A stretch of 64,000 nucleotides of DNA from Chloroflexota bacterium (GCA_021802825.1 JAJZRG010000002.1:28740-92739), one strand, 5' to 3'; positions 34,053 to 43,680 are shown, counted from the stretch's first letter. Notes: generated by a model not told the origin, from the letters alone. Made by a program: numbers and translations.

Positions 34053-35759
34053 CTACGGCACGCTGTCCGGGCGGACTCCGAGCGTCAGCGGGATCGTGAG
34101 GGTCTGCCCGCCGCGGATGACCGTGAGCTGCACCACGTCGTTGGGGGCGAACTGGACGAGGAGCAGGTTGAGCGGGTGCTCCTGGTCGATGGCGATGCCG
34201 TTGATGGCCGTGATGATGTCGAGGTCCTTGAGCCCCGCCGCCGCTGCCGGGCTGTTGGGCAGGATCGCCGAGCCGCCCCCGGTGTCGTGGTTGATCACCA
34301 GCGCGCCGTTGTCCACGGACAGCTTCTCGTCCTGCTTGACCTTCTGGTCAATCGCCTCGAAGTAGACGCCAATCCACGGACGTACGAGCTTCTCGCCCTT
34401 CACGGCCTGCTGCATGATCGGCTTGGCGATGTCGATCGGGATCGCGAACCCGATCCCGTTGGACCCGTCGGCGATGGCGGTGTTGATGCCCACCACGTTG
34501 CCGTCGGCGTCAGCCAGCGGCCCCCCGGAGTTGCCCGGGTTGATCGCGGCGTCCGTCTGGATGAGGTTGCTGATGGTGGTCCCGTCGCTCGTGATGATCC
34601 GTCGCCCCTTGCCCGAGACGATGCCACTGGTCACCGAGAACGAGTAGGTGCCGAGCGGGCTGCCGACGGCGACGACGAGCTGGCCCACCTTGAGCCCATC
34701 GGAGCTGCCGAGGCTGGCCGCGGGCAGGCCCTTCGCGTCAACCTTGACGATCGCGAGGTCGGTGAGGGTGTCCACGCCGTACAGCGTCCCGGAGAACGTC
34801 CGGCCGTCCTTCAGCTCCACGGTCAGCGTGTCCGCGCCCGTGACCACGTGGTGGTTGGTGAGGATCCAGCCGTTGCTGTCGTAGATGATCCCGGAGCCGA
34901 TGCCCTCGGTCTGGCTGCCGCTGAACGGGTCGCTCGATGTGGGCTTGGTGGTGATCTTGACGACCGAGGGGCTGACCCTCGCCGACGACGTGATGACGGC
35001 CGCTGAGCCGTCATCCAGGCCTGCGGTCGTCTGGGTCGGTGTCTGGCTGCGTGCGGCCACATTCGCGGCGGCGGGAGCGGCCGACGGCTGGTTGAACGCC
35101 CCCGAGAGGTCAAGGGCGAGGACCGTCCCCGATGACGCGAGGACGGCCGAGAGCAGGGCGACGGTCGCGACGGTGCCGACGCCGGGGCCCGACGGGCGAC
35201 GCGCGGCGCTGGGGGCAGGGTCGAAGGCGGACCGCGCCGCACGGGAGCGAGTCACCCCGACCGGCTCCTCGCCGGCGCCGACGACGCCCCAGGACGCCGT
35301 CGCGGAGGAGGCGGGCGCGCCCCAGGCGGCAGCGCTCTGGCGCTCGGGCCGGCTCGACGCGGGGCCGGCGGGTGCGGTCGCCGCCGCGGGTGCGGTCGCC
35401 GCCGCGGGCGCCGGGGCGGAGAATGAGGCCGGCGTAAACGAGCCCGTACCGGGCGCGCCCCTGGCGGGGGCCCCTTGCTGCGTGCTCTCGGGCGGCTGCC
35501 AGCTCTGGCCCCAGCCGGAACCCGCGGGTCGCGGCTCCGCGCCGGCCCACGCCCAGCGGGTGTCGGGGCGCGGCTCGGGGGCGGGTGCGAAACGCGGCAC
35601 CTCGACCTGATGCGTGTCGTCAAGCGGATGGGAGCCCCCGTCCGGTGTGGACGGAGGCCGGTGGCCGGGGTCCTGGGTCATCGCGCGATGGTCTTCCGTC
35701 CTGGTTCCGGCGCTGCCTTCCGGGTGTCGCGCCGTCGTGGTTCGTGGGGTGCCGCTCAT
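34053..35759 (-). CDS. HtrA/DegP-family membrane serine protease
   Basis: 568 residues. A long Pro/Ala/Gly-rich cytoplasmic region (~1-190) precedes one membrane span (~195-220, VATVALLSAVLASSGTVLAL). The trypsin-like protease domain has the full triad: His in TNHHVVTG, Asp in LTDLAIVKV, Ser in GNSGGPLAD. A C-terminal PDZ domain (~460-560) recognises substrate ends. It degrades misfolded exported proteins. The start is either 35759 or the ATG at 35681, which has GACCAT six bases upstream. It follows a histidine kinase and response regulator on the same strand, making an envelope-stress operon likely. Confidence 0.93.
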   Translation of the reverse strand: MSGTPRTTTARHPEGSAGTRTEDHRAMTQDPGHRPPSTPDGGSHPLDDTHQVEVPRFAPAPEPRPDTRWAWAGAEPRPAGSGWGQSWQPPESTQQGAPARGAPGTGSFTPASFSAPAPAAATAPAAATAPAGPASSRPERQSAAAWGAPASSATASWGVVGAGEEPVGVTRSRAARSAFDPAPSAARRPSGPGVGTVATVALLSAVLASSGTVLALDLSGAFNQPSAAPAAANVAARSQTPTQTTAGLDDGSAAVITSSARVSPSVVKITTKPTSSDPFSGSQTEGIGSGIIYDSNGWILTNHHVVTGADTLTVELKDGRTFSGTLYGVDTLTDLAIVKVDAKGLPAASLGSSDGLKVGQLVVAVGSPLGTYSFSVTSGIVSGKGRRIITSDGTTISNLIQTDAAINPGNSGGPLADADGNVVGINTAIADGSNGIGFAIPIDIAKPIMQQAVKGEKLVRPWIGVYFEAIDQKVKQDEKLSVDNGALVINHDTGGGSAILPNSPAAAAGLKDLDIITAINGIAIDQEHPLNLLLVQFAPNDVVQLTVIRGGQTLTIPLTLGVRPDSVP

Positions 35760-35777
35760 AGAGTGGCGGAGGCGAGT

Positions 35778-37514
35778 TCAGGCGCGTGGTGCACCCGGTG
35801 AAGAATCATCCATCTTCCGGCGAGAATCCGCTGTGGGCGACCCGGGCCGCTCGGTCGGCGCGTCGGGATCCCGCGGCAGCGTCACCACGAACCGCGACCC
35901 GTGCCCGACGCGGCTCTCCACCTCGATCGTTCCGCAGTGCATGTCCACGATCGACTTCACGATCGAGAGGCCGAGCCCCGACCCCGTCCCGCGCGCCTCG
36001 TTCGCCTGCGCGCCGCGGTAGAAGCGCTCGAAGATGTGCGGCAGCTCGTCGGGGTGGATCCCGACGCCCGTGTCGCTCACCTCGATCCGGGCGCCGCCTT
36101 CGGGCGTGCTGGTGAGTCCCACGTGGACCTCGCCGCCGCGCCCCGTGAACTTGAGCGCGTTGCCCACCAAGTTGCCCACCACCTGCCCGAGCCGCGGGCC
36201 GTCGTGGCTGATCCGCACTGGCCGGTCGGGGAGCGTCGCGGTGAGAACGATCCCCTTGCGGTCGGCCGTCGTCTGATGCTGATCCACCGCGGACTCGATC
36301 GTGCCCCGCACGTCGTCCGGCCGGAGGTCCAGCAGCACGAGGCCCGAGTCGAGCTTCGAGAGGTCGAGCAGGTTCTGGGCCAGCCAGTCGAGCCGGTCGA
36401 GCTGGGAGGCGGACGACTCGAGGAACTCCGAGCGGGCCGCGTCGTCCCTGCCGGCCGGCCCCTGCAGCAGCTCGATGAACGTGTGCATCGCCGCGATGGG
36501 CGTGCGCAGCTCGTGCGACACGTCGGCCAGGAAGTCGCGGCTGCGGTCGCGGTCCCGCCGGATGATCTCGACGGACTCCTGGAGCCGTGTCGCCATGGTG
36601 TTGAACTGCTCGGTCAGGGCCTGGAGCTCCTCGGAGCCCGACTCAGCCTCCATGACCGCGCGGGCGGAGAGGTCCCCCTCGGCGACCCGGCGCGACGCCT
36701 CGGTCAGCCGGACCACCGGCGAGGCGAAGCGGTGGGCGACGAAGGACGCCACGAGGATGGCGACGAACACTGCGACCAGCGCCATGACCAGCAGCAGCCC
36801 GGTGATCGCGCCCAGCGTCGAGGCCCGACTGGTGTTCGGGTTCGACAGCGTCACCTCGATGCCCCAGGGCTGGATCGGATGGGACTGCGCAACCGACGAC
36901 TTCGCCGGCGTGATGGCCGGGTCCGGCGCCTGCCCGCGGGTCAGCGTGCCACTCCACTTGACGGGGTAGGAGAGGGTGGGCTCAGGATCAGTCTCCCACT
37001 TGCCGTCGGTCTCCTGGTGCGCCATGCCGAACACCACGAGCATGTCAGCCTGGGCGACCTCGCCCGAGATGATCGAAAGGAGGTGCCCCTGCATCAGCCT
37101 CGCGACCTTGGGGTTGAGGACCGCGGTCCCGTCCACGTTGGCCACGACGGGCTCGGACCCGACGTCCGCGGCGATGAACTGGGCGAGCACCGTGGCCGTC
37201 GCCATGGCGTGGACGCGGAGCGACTGCTCCTCCTGCTGGCGGAAGAAGTCGTCGAGCCGGTTGATGATCACCGGCGTCGTCAGGCCGAGCGTGACGACCA
37301 CGACGGCGACGAACGCGATGGTCAGGCGGCTCTGGAACGAGTGGGGGACCGACGGCCTCGGCGTCCGCACCTCCCAACGTCGGGTCTCCGTTGCAGCGGG
37401 CGGGCCAGCGGCGGCCCCCCCCGGGCCCGGCGGGCCGCCTTCGGAGGCGCCGTTGCCCGAGCCTGCGTCAGTGTGGGGTGTCTGCGAACCGCCGGACGAG
37501 CGGTGCCCCGCCAC
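35778..37514 (-). CDS. Sensor histidine kinase
   Basis: 578 residues, GTG start one base after the response-regulator stop. Two membrane spans (~64-84 and ~237-262) flank a ~150-residue extracytoplasmic sensor. HAMP follows, then HisKA with the phospho-accepting His in DVSHELRTPIAAMH. The ATPase domain shows the N box LVGNALKFT, DTGVGIHPDELPHIFERFYR and GSGLGLSIVKSIV. The N-terminal ~60 residues are Gly/Pro-rich. It phosphorylates the adjacent OmpR-type regulator and probably senses envelope state, given htrA downstream. Confidence 0.95.
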   Translation of the reverse strand: MAGHRSSGGSQTPHTDAGSGNGASEGGPPGPGGAAAGPPAATETRRWEVRTPRPSVPHSFQSRLTIAFVAVVVVTLGLTTPVIINRLDDFFRQQEEQSLRVHAMATATVLAQFIAADVGSEPVVANVDGTAVLNPKVARLMQGHLLSIISGEVAQADMLVVFGMAHQETDGKWETDPEPTLSYPVKWSGTLTRGQAPDPAITPAKSSVAQSHPIQPWGIEVTLSNPNTSRASTLGAITGLLLVMALVAVFVAILVASFVAHRFASPVVRLTEASRRVAEGDLSARAVMEAESGSEELQALTEQFNTMATRLQESVEIIRRDRDRSRDFLADVSHELRTPIAAMHTFIELLQGPAGRDDAARSEFLESSASQLDRLDWLAQNLLDLSKLDSGLVLLDLRPDDVRGTIESAVDQHQTTADRKGIVLTATLPDRPVRISHDGPRLGQVVGNLVGNALKFTGRGGEVHVGLTSTPEGGARIEVSDTGVGIHPDELPHIFERFYRGAQANEARGTGSGLGLSIVKSIVDMHCGTIEVESRVGHGSRFVVTLPRDPDAPTERPGSPTADSRRKMDDSSPGAPRA

Positions 37515-37515
37515 G

Positions 37516-38214
37516 TCAGTGCTCGGCGAACTGATACCCGGCGCCCCGGACGGTGAGCACGAACCTGGGCAGCGACGGGTCGTCCTCGATCTTCTCGCGC
37601 AGGTGGCTCACGTGGACGTTGATCGTCTTCTCGTCCTGGTCGAGCGCCTCGTAGTCGCGCAGCAGCTCCAGCAGCTCGCGGCGGCTGAACACCCGGCCCG
37701 GGCGGCTTGCGAGGTGGCGCAGGATCTCGAACTCCGTGGCGGTGAGCGCGATCCGCCGATTGCCGCGCTGGACGCGCCGCCGCTCGAGGTCGATGACGAG
37801 GTCGTCGTGGCGGATGACGCGGCCGCCCGAGGCGTTGGCGAGGTCGCCGTACGCGCGGCGAAGGAGTGCCCTGATCCTGCTCATCAGCTCGCGCAGCGCG
37901 AATGGCTTGGTCACGTAGTCGTCGGCGCCGAGCTCCAGGCCCACGACCTTGTCGAACTCGTCACCGCGCGCGGTCAGGAACAGCACCGGCGCCTTCGATC
38001 CGCCAGCCCGCAGGCGGCGCAGCACCTCGAAGCCGTCCATCCCGGGGAGGCGGACGTCGAGCAGGATGAGGTCCGGCGCCTGATTGCTGGCGAAGTCCAA
38101 GCCCTCCTCCCCGGAGCGGGCGACGGTGACCTCGTACCCCTCCTGCTGGAGGGCGTACTGGATCCCTCGCGCAACGGCGAACTCGTCTTCGACGATCAGG
38201 ACTGTGGAGGCCAC
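37516..38214 (-). CDS. OmpR/PhoB-family response regulator
   Basis: 232 residues from the GTG at 38214, chosen because TAGCAT ends 7 nt upstream and the receiver begins at once (STVLIVEDEFAVARG). The phospho-acceptor Asp is in LILLDVRLPG, with Thr in FLTARG and Lys in YVTKPFALREL. The winged helix (~130-230) has LTATEFEILRHLASRPGRVFSR and VHVSHLREKIE. It is first in the operon with kinase and htrA. Two direct repeats just upstream of its promoter are candidate autoregulatory sites. Confidence 0.95.
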   Translation of the reverse strand: MASTVLIVEDEFAVARGIQYALQQEGYEVTVARSGEEGLDFASNQAPDLILLDVRLPGMDGFEVLRRLRAGGSKAPVLFLTARGDEFDKVVGLELGADDYVTKPFALRELMSRIRALLRRAYGDLANASGGRVIRHDDLVIDLERRRVQRGNRRIALTATEFEILRHLASRPGRVFSRRELLELLRDYEALDQDEKTINVHVSHLREKIEDDPSLPRFVLTVRGAGYQFAEH

Positions 38215-38221
38215 GGCCGGG

Positions 38222-38227
38222 ATGCTA
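38222..38227 (-). promoter_or_regulatory. Leaderless -10 box of the response-regulator operon
   Basis: TAGCAT on the minus strand, 7 nt before the GTG at 38214. Confidence 0.6.
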
Positions 38228-38239
38228 CACCGGCCAACC

Positions 38240-38278
38240 CGCCCGTCGCACGTCAAGACTCGCCCGTCGCACGTCCAA
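38240..38278 (-). promoter_or_regulatory. Direct repeats 21 bp apart upstream of the response regulator
   Basis: The 15-bp sequence GACGTGCGACGGGCG (minus strand) occurs twice at exactly 21-bp spacing, two helical turns, just upstream of the -10 box. OmpR/PhoB regulators bind tandem direct repeats as head-to-tail dimers, so this is a good candidate for self-activation. Confidence 0.55.
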
Positions 38279-38420
38279 AGTGCCCCGATCGGCGTGCTGA
38301 CGGGCACGGGTGGACCGTGGGTGCTAGGCTCGGTCACAAGGGGGATTGACGGGCGCGTCCGTCTCCCCGGCATACCGCGGTCCCGATGCTGTCGGGCTCG
38401 CCAGCGAGGAGGACCAGACT

Positions 38421-39059
38421 GTGTCCGACCGACCCCGCCTCGAGGCGACATCCCGAGCCGAATCCGGCAAGAGCGCAGCCGCCCGGCTCCGTCGCGAGGG
38501 TCGGCTCCCCGCTGTGCTCTTCGGCCACGGGATCGACAGCCAGTCCCTCTCCGTGGACGCGCATGAGCTCGCCCGTCTCCGCCGGCACGCGGGCGCGACC
38601 ACGCTCGTGGACCTCACCGTGGACGGCAGCGCTTCGCGCGCGGTCCTGGTCCACGGCGTCCAGATCCACAAGGTGACGCACGAGCCGGTGCACGTGGACC
38701 TGTTCGCGGTGCAGATGACCGAAGAGCTCACCGCCGAGGTGCCGCTCGTCCCGCAGGGTGTCGCGCCCGCGGCCGAGAACGGTGGGACCCTCGTGCACCC
38801 CGTGTCGTCCGTGAAGGTCCGGGCGCTCCCGGAGGCGCTGCCCGAGTCGATCCACTACGACCTGAGCTCGCTGACCGATTTCGACAAGGTGATCACCGTC
38901 GGCGACCTGGTGGTGCCGCCCGGCGTCACGATCCACGCCGAGCCGACCGAGCTGATCGCCCGCGTGCTCGCGCCGCGCGTCGAGGAGGCGCCGGCTGGTG
39001 CCGAGGCACCCGCCGAGGCCCCCGCCGAGGCTGAGGAGCCGCCCGCCGGCGATGCCTGA
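38421..39059 (+). CDS. rplY: 50S ribosomal protein L25, general stress protein Ctc type
   Basis: 212 residues from the GTG at 38421, with GAGGAGG upstream. The N-terminal L25 beta-barrel (~5-90) binds 5S rRNA: LEATSRAESGKSAAARLRREGRLPAVLFG, seen in two adjoining blocks. The TL5/CTC C-terminal domain (~95-185) has VHVDLFAVQMTEELTAEVPL and DLVVPPGVTI. The acidic Glu/Ala/Pro tail (~187-212) is typical of the Ctc form. TAGGCT near 38322 may be its promoter, which would give a ~90-nt leader. Confidence 0.95.
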   Translation: MSDRPRLEATSRAESGKSAAARLRREGRLPAVLFGHGIDSQSLSVDAHELARLRRHAGATTLVDLTVDGSASRAVLVHGVQIHKVTHEPVHVDLFAVQMTEELTAEVPLVPQGVAPAAENGGTLVHPVSSVKVRALPEALPESIHYDLSSLTDFDKVITVGDLVVPPGVTIHAEPTELIARVLAPRVEEAPAGAEAPAEAPAEAEEPPAGDA

Positions 39060-39134
39060 GGCGGGTTCGATCCACGGCTGACGAGCGAGACGCCCGGAAC
39101 GCGGCACCCGGTGTCTCGGGGCACCCTGCGGGTG

Positions 39135-39959
39135 TCAGGACCGCCGGACGCCGCTCGCGTAAACGATCGGGAGGTCGAGGCGCAGGTCTGCGGGCGTGAG
39201 GCGCCCAAGTCGCTCGAGCAGATCGGCGGTGACGGCTTCGCGGACGCGGGGCTCGAGGCCCAGCATCAGGTCGCCATCGTCGAAGCGCGTGACGAACGCG
39301 GCGTAGGCCTCGGGCGTGAACTGGTGCACGAGCCTGTCGGCGCGCGCCGTCACGTCCGACAGCCCGGCGGCGCGCAGCTGATTCGCCGCCGCCTCGGGCG
39401 AGGCGAGCTCGTCATGGCCGCCGCCTGGCTCGCGCTCCACCCCGGCCGCGTCGAGCGCAGCCTCCCACGCGGCGTCCGCCGCGAACGGCAGCTCGCCGGC
39501 CAGCCAGCTCACATACGCCAGCCGCCCGCCCCGCCGGAGCACCCTCCGCATCTCGCGGAGCGCCCGGGGCCTCGACGGTACCAGCTGGAGCACGAAGGCC
39601 GACAGCGCCACGTCGAACGACCGGTCGGGGAACGGCAGCCGGTCGGCGGGCGCCTTCGTCAGGCGCACCCGCCCGCCCGCTGGCCCCGCCTCGGCGACCG
39701 TCCGGGCCGCCAGGGCCAACATGCCCGCCGAGAGGTCGGTCGCCTCCAGCTGGGCGCTCGGCCAGCGCGCCGCAGCTGCCACGGCCATGGCGCCTGTCCC
39801 GCAGCCCACGTCCACGATCCGGCACTGGCCGGCGTCCGCGATGTTGGCCACTTCGTCGAGCAGCCGCAGGGTGGCCGGGCGGTGGACCGGCGACCAGTAG
39901 GTCGCATAGCCCTCCGCAATGCTGTCATATCGGGTTTCCTGGCCTGTCATGCCCCTCAT
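39135..39959 (-). CDS. Class I SAM-dependent methyltransferase
   Basis: 274 residues, UbiE/COQ5-like fold. Motif I is IVDVGCGTGAMAVA (SAM glycine loop), with ATDLSAGML (acidic ribose contact), PFPDRSFDVALSAFVLQL and LREMRRVLRRGGRLAYVSW. The C-terminal half (~175-274) is a helical substrate domain. It likely methylates a small molecule; the substrate is unknown. Start at 39959 or the ATG nine bases later. Confidence 0.9.
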   Translation of the reverse strand: MRGMTGQETRYDSIAEGYATYWSPVHRPATLRLLDEVANIADAGQCRIVDVGCGTGAMAVAAAARWPSAQLEATDLSAGMLALAARTVAEAGPAGGRVRLTKAPADRLPFPDRSFDVALSAFVLQLVPSRPRALREMRRVLRRGGRLAYVSWLAGELPFAADAAWEAALDAAGVEREPGGGHDELASPEAAANQLRAAGLSDVTARADRLVHQFTPEAYAAFVTRFDDGDLMLGLEPRVREAVTADLLERLGRLTPADLRLDLPIVYASGVRRS

Positions 39960-40115
39960 CGTGCCATGTCCTTATCGGGTCCTATGGCCCCCCGGGCCGT
40001 GGCTCGCAGCCGCTGGCCGTCGCCAAGCGCGTTTGCCATGCTGGTGGTGCTGGCAGACACGGGCCGCGAGACGGCCGCGCTGGGTGCGACCTCGCCGCCC
40101 GAAAGGAGCCCTCGT

Positions 40116-40517
40116 ATGAAGAAGATCCTCCTCGCCTACGACGGAGGGGAGCCGGCGCAGAAGGCGCTGCTGCAGACCATCGAGCTCGCGAAGCTGTTCG
40201 ACGCCGAGGTCGGCGTGATCAGCGTCGTGCCGGTGCACCCCGGCCGCACGCCGATCGACCCGTGGGACGACCGTACCGTGCACGCGGAGGAGCTGCTCGA
40301 GGCGCGCAAGCAGCTCCACGAGGCGGGCATCGAGGCGACGCTCATCGAGCCCGGCGGCGACCCCGCCAAGACCATCGAGCGCATCGCCGAGGAGCGCGAC
40401 TTCGACACGATCGTCCTCGGGTCGCGTGGTCTGGGGACCGTCGCCCGCGCCCTCCAGGGAAGCGTTTCGGAGCACGTCGCCGCCAATGCCCGCGCAACGG
40501 TCGTCGTCGCCCGTTGA
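40116..40517 (+). CDS. Universal stress protein (UspA family)
   Basis: 133 residues, one UspA domain. It starts MKKILLAYDGGEPAQKAL and has the ATP-type phosphate loop near the C-terminus, GSRGLGTVARALQGSVSEHV. GAAAGGAG precedes the ATG at 40116. The fold (open alpha/beta, nucleotide binding) supports survival under stress. It lies 64 bp before malic enzyme and may share its transcript. Confidence 0.92.
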   Translation: MKKILLAYDGGEPAQKALLQTIELAKLFDAEVGVISVVPVHPGRTPIDPWDDRTVHAEELLEARKQLHEAGIEATLIEPGGDPAKTIERIAEERDFDTIVLGSRGLGTVARALQGSVSEHVAANARATVVVAR

Positions 40518-40581
40518 TGCCCGGCCCCCAGTGCGACGAATTGCCCTCGCCGCCGCCCCCGCTGACCTCGGGGACGGCGGC

Positions 40582-42360
40582 ATGTCCACGCCCAAGACCG
40601 GAGCTGCCTCGATGACCCTCAACCCGCCGAGTGCGCCGCCTGGCGCGCGCACGTCGCGTCGCGCCTTCGATTCGCTCCGGACAGGAGCCGGATCGATCCC
40701 GGTCGCAGAGCGCGGGCTGACCCTGCTCGCGGACCGCGTGCTCAACAAGGACGCGGCCTTCACCGAGGCCGAGCGCGACGCGCTGGGCCTGCGCGGCCTG
40801 CTGCCGCCGCGGGTCGTGGACATCGAGACGCAGGTCAAGCTGGAGCTGGAGCACGTCCGGCGCAAGGGCGACGACCTCGAGCGGTACATCGGGCTGGCGG
40901 CGCTCCAGGACCGCAACGAGACCCTGTTCCACCGCGTCCTGCTCGACCACCTCGAGGAGCTCCTGCCCATCGTTTACACGCCCACCGTGGGACGGGCGTG
41001 CCAGGAGTTCAGCCACCACTTCCGGCGCCCGCGCGGGGTGTGGATCACGCCCGACGACATCGACCGCATGCCGGAGATCCTGCGCAACGCCGCCCGGGAC
41101 GAGATCCGGCTCATCGTCGTGACCGACAACGAGCGGATCCTGGGCCTGGGCGACCAGGGCGCTGGCGGCATGGGAATCCCGGTCGGCAAGCTCGCCATCT
41201 ACTCCGCCGCGGCCGGGCTCCACCCCGCCAACACGCTGCCGGTATCGCTCGACGTCGGCACCGACCGGGCGGAGCTCCTGGGCGACCCGCTGTACGTGGG
41301 CTGGCGGCACCCGCGCCTCCGCGGCGCGGCCTACGACGAGGTGGTCGAGGCGTTCGTCGCCGGTGTGCGCGAGGTCCACCCGCGGGCCGTCCTCCAGTGG
41401 GAGGACTTCAAGCAGCACAACGCCATCCGGCTCCTCGAGCGCTACCGCCAGTGGGTCTGCTCCTTCAACGACGACATCCAGGGCACGGCGGCCATCTCGG
41501 TGGCCGCGATGCTCTCGGCCCTGCGCGGCGGGGGCAAGACGCTGGCCGAGGCGCGGATCGTGCTGGCCGGCGCCGGCGCGGCGGGCACGGGCATCGCGCG
41601 CCTCGTGCGCCTGGCGATGGTCGAGGAGGGCCTGACGCGCGAGGAGGCCCGGGACCGCCTGGCGGTCCTCGATTCGCATGGCCTGCTCGTTCAGGGCCGC
41701 CCCGGCCTCGACGAGGACAAGCTTGACGCCGCCCTGCCCCGCGATGCCGTGGCGGGCCTGGGTCTGGACCCGGACGGCCCCCACGACCTGCTCGAGGTGG
41801 TCACGGCCTTCCGCCCTGACATCCTGCTCGGGACGACCGGCCACGGGGGCACCTTCACCGAGGCCGTCATCCGGGCCATGGCCGAGGCGACCGAGCGGCC
41901 CGTCATCCTCCCCATGTCGAACCCCACGGCCGCGACAGAGGCCCGCCCTGCGGACATCATGGCCTGGACGAACGGATGTGCCGTCGTCGCAACCGGGAGC
42001 CCGTTCCCGCCGGTCGAGTTCGGCGGCCGCTCGATCCGCATCCCGCAGGCCAACAACGCCTACGTGTTCCCGGGCATCGGCCTTGCGGCCATCGTGTCCG
42101 AGGCGCGGATCCTGCCCGAGTCGGCGTTCCTCGTGGCCGCCCGGCGGCTCGCAGACCTCGCCACCCCGGAGGCGCTCGCCCGTGGCGAGCTCTTCCCGCC
42201 CATCGCCGACCTGCGCCACGTGGCGCGCGAGCTCGCGATCGTCGTGGTCGCGCACCTCGGCAGCCTCGGCGTGGGGCGGCGCTTCGCGCCCGAGGCCATC
42301 CCGGCGGCCGTCAGCGCGGCGATGTGGCGACCCAATTACGTCCAGTACGAGGCTGGCTGA
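40582..42360 (+). CDS. NAD-dependent malic enzyme
   Basis: 592 residues, the large bacterial/eukaryotic-type malic enzyme. It oxidatively decarboxylates malate to pyruvate. Signatures are LPIVYTPTVGRACQEFS, VVTDNERILGLGDQGAGGMGIPVGKL (malate-binding Arg/Lys region), QWEDFKQHNA with FNDDIQGTAA (metal site) and VLAGAGAAGTGIARL (NAD Rossmann loop). MSNPT near the end completes the site. The ATG at 40582 is chosen for length; the ATG at 40612 is also possible. Confidence 0.95.
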   Translation: MSTPKTGAASMTLNPPSAPPGARTSRRAFDSLRTGAGSIPVAERGLTLLADRVLNKDAAFTEAERDALGLRGLLPPRVVDIETQVKLELEHVRRKGDDLERYIGLAALQDRNETLFHRVLLDHLEELLPIVYTPTVGRACQEFSHHFRRPRGVWITPDDIDRMPEILRNAARDEIRLIVVTDNERILGLGDQGAGGMGIPVGKLAIYSAAAGLHPANTLPVSLDVGTDRAELLGDPLYVGWRHPRLRGAAYDEVVEAFVAGVREVHPRAVLQWEDFKQHNAIRLLERYRQWVCSFNDDIQGTAAISVAAMLSALRGGGKTLAEARIVLAGAGAAGTGIARLVRLAMVEEGLTREEARDRLAVLDSHGLLVQGRPGLDEDKLDAALPRDAVAGLGLDPDGPHDLLEVVTAFRPDILLGTTGHGGTFTEAVIRAMAEATERPVILPMSNPTAATEARPADIMAWTNGCAVVATGSPFPPVEFGGRSIRIPQANNAYVFPGIGLAAIVSEARILPESAFLVAARRLADLATPEALARGELFPPIADLRHVARELAIVVVAHLGSLGVGRRFAPEAIPAAVSAAMWRPNYVQYEAG

Positions 42361-42690
42361 ACGGGCACGATGCCGGCTCACCTGGCCACCCGCCCAGCCG
42401 TGTTGGGCCCCGCGCTCGCGACCAGGTGGGCGGGTGGTACGGACACCAGGGTCGCCGAGCACTCTGCTCAGGCGTGTTCAGGAAATCGGGCGGCCGCAGC
42501 GAGGGCTCGCAACCACGGTGGCCGTCATGGAACATTGACCGGCAGCGGGCGCGCGACGCCATCGCGGCGTGGCAGGCGGGTTCCGTCAGGCCCTGAGCTC
42601 GGCGCTTCGTCGACGCTCATCCCCTGATACGGAACGGCCGGGGCGCATCGCGCTCGTCCCGGCCGCTCCGCGATTCTGGTGCAGCGGACC
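42361..42690. other. 330-bp intergenic region between convergent genes
   Basis: No credible gene. An 11-bp inverted repeat (42386-42396 with 42427-42437, loop 30 nt), overlapped by a second pair (42379-42385 with 42422-42428), lies 25 bp past the malic-enzyme stop and may act in transcription termination. The rest shows nothing recognisable. Confidence 0.45.
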
Positions 42691-43680
42691 TCAGGGCTGG
42701 GGCGGGGTGTCCGTGCCTGTCCAGCCGGGGATCGGCCCGCCGCCCCCGCCGGGCAGGTTCGGCATCCGGGCGAACCGACGGCCAATCTTCCACACGGCGA
42801 ACAGCGCGATCAGCCCGACGGCGAGGAAGGGCAGCCACACGATCACGAACCAGATCGCGCCGCTGACGATCCTCTGGCCCACGCTGATCATTGTGGCGGT
42901 CGCGCCGTCGACGTCGGTCGCCGGATCCCAGCCCTTGGCGGCCTCCTTGACCTGCGCCACCTCGAGCCCGAACGTCGTGACGAGCGTCCCGTACTGGACC
43001 TGGTTCACCAGGCGGGCGCGCTGGGCGTCGAGCTCCTCGATCTGGCCCCGGACGTCGGTCAGCTGCTGCTGGACCTGGAGCAGGTCCGACACGTTGGCCG
43101 CGCCCTCGGCGATCTTCTGGAGGGCCGCCTCGGACGCGCGCAGGTTGGCGATCCGCGCCTCGAGGTCGACGATCTGGCCGCCGATCTCGGTCGCCTGCGT
43201 CTGCTCGGCGACGACCTTGCTCGCGACGCTGCGGATGGTGGTCACGGTGTCGTCCCACTTGGCCGCGGGGATCCGGTACGTGATTGTGGCGGTGGGCTTG
43301 TCGGCGTTGTTGGACTCCTGAGAGGCGCCGACAAAGCCGCCGACCGCCGTCACGGCCGCCTTGGCCTTGGCCGCCGCCTGGGCGACGTCCGTGACGACGA
43401 GCTGGAGCGATCCCGTGTAGACAACCTTGAGGCCGGTGTCGATGGGAGCCTGGCCGCCGGGTTGCGAGTCGTTGCCGACGGGAGCCCCTGCGCTCGGCGC
43501 AGCCGAGGCAGCCGGGGCGGGCGCGAGGTTGCCCTCGCCGCCCGTCGCGCCCTGCGGCTCGCCGTTCCCGACCGCCGCGAGCGGCGACGATGCACTGCCT
43601 GCGCAGGCAGCGAGGGTGACAGTTGCGATGGCGATCATCGTGAAGCGGGAGAGGCTCCCGCGTCCGTGCAGGCTGCGCAT
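42691..43680 (-). CDS. DUF4349 lipoprotein
   Basis: 329 residues from the ATG at 43680 (GGAAGGGGAAG upstream). Lipobox LAAC at ~25, then a Gly/Ala/Pro linker. The outside domain (~85-280) has DUF4349 features: VVYTGSLQLVVTDV, ITYRIPAAKWDDTV, and a coiled-coil of EIGGQIVDLEARIANLRASE and LLQVQQQLTDVRGQIEELDAQ. A membrane span (~277-300) and a Gly/Pro-rich cytoplasmic end follow. Function of the family is unknown; coiled-coil and lipid anchor suggest an envelope scaffold. Confidence 0.85.
   Translation of the reverse strand: MRSLHGRGSLSRFTMIAIATVTLAACAGSASSPLAAVGNGEPQGATGGEGNLAPAPAASAAPSAGAPVGNDSQPGGQAPIDTGLKVVYTGSLQLVVTDVAQAAAKAKAAVTAVGGFVGASQESNNADKPTATITYRIPAAKWDDTVTTIRSVASKVVAEQTQATEIGGQIVDLEARIANLRASEAALQKIAEGAANVSDLLQVQQQLTDVRGQIEELDAQRARLVNQVQYGTLVTTFGLEVAQVKEAAKGWDPATDVDGATATMISVGQRIVSGAIWFVIVWLPFLAVGLIALFAVWKIGRRFARMPNLPGGGGGPIPGWTGTDTPPQP

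Noticed and set aside
39919..40119. Short plus-strand frame between the methyltransferase and UspA
   Set aside because: No conserved features; it overlaps the UspA start region and its own ribosome site is absent.
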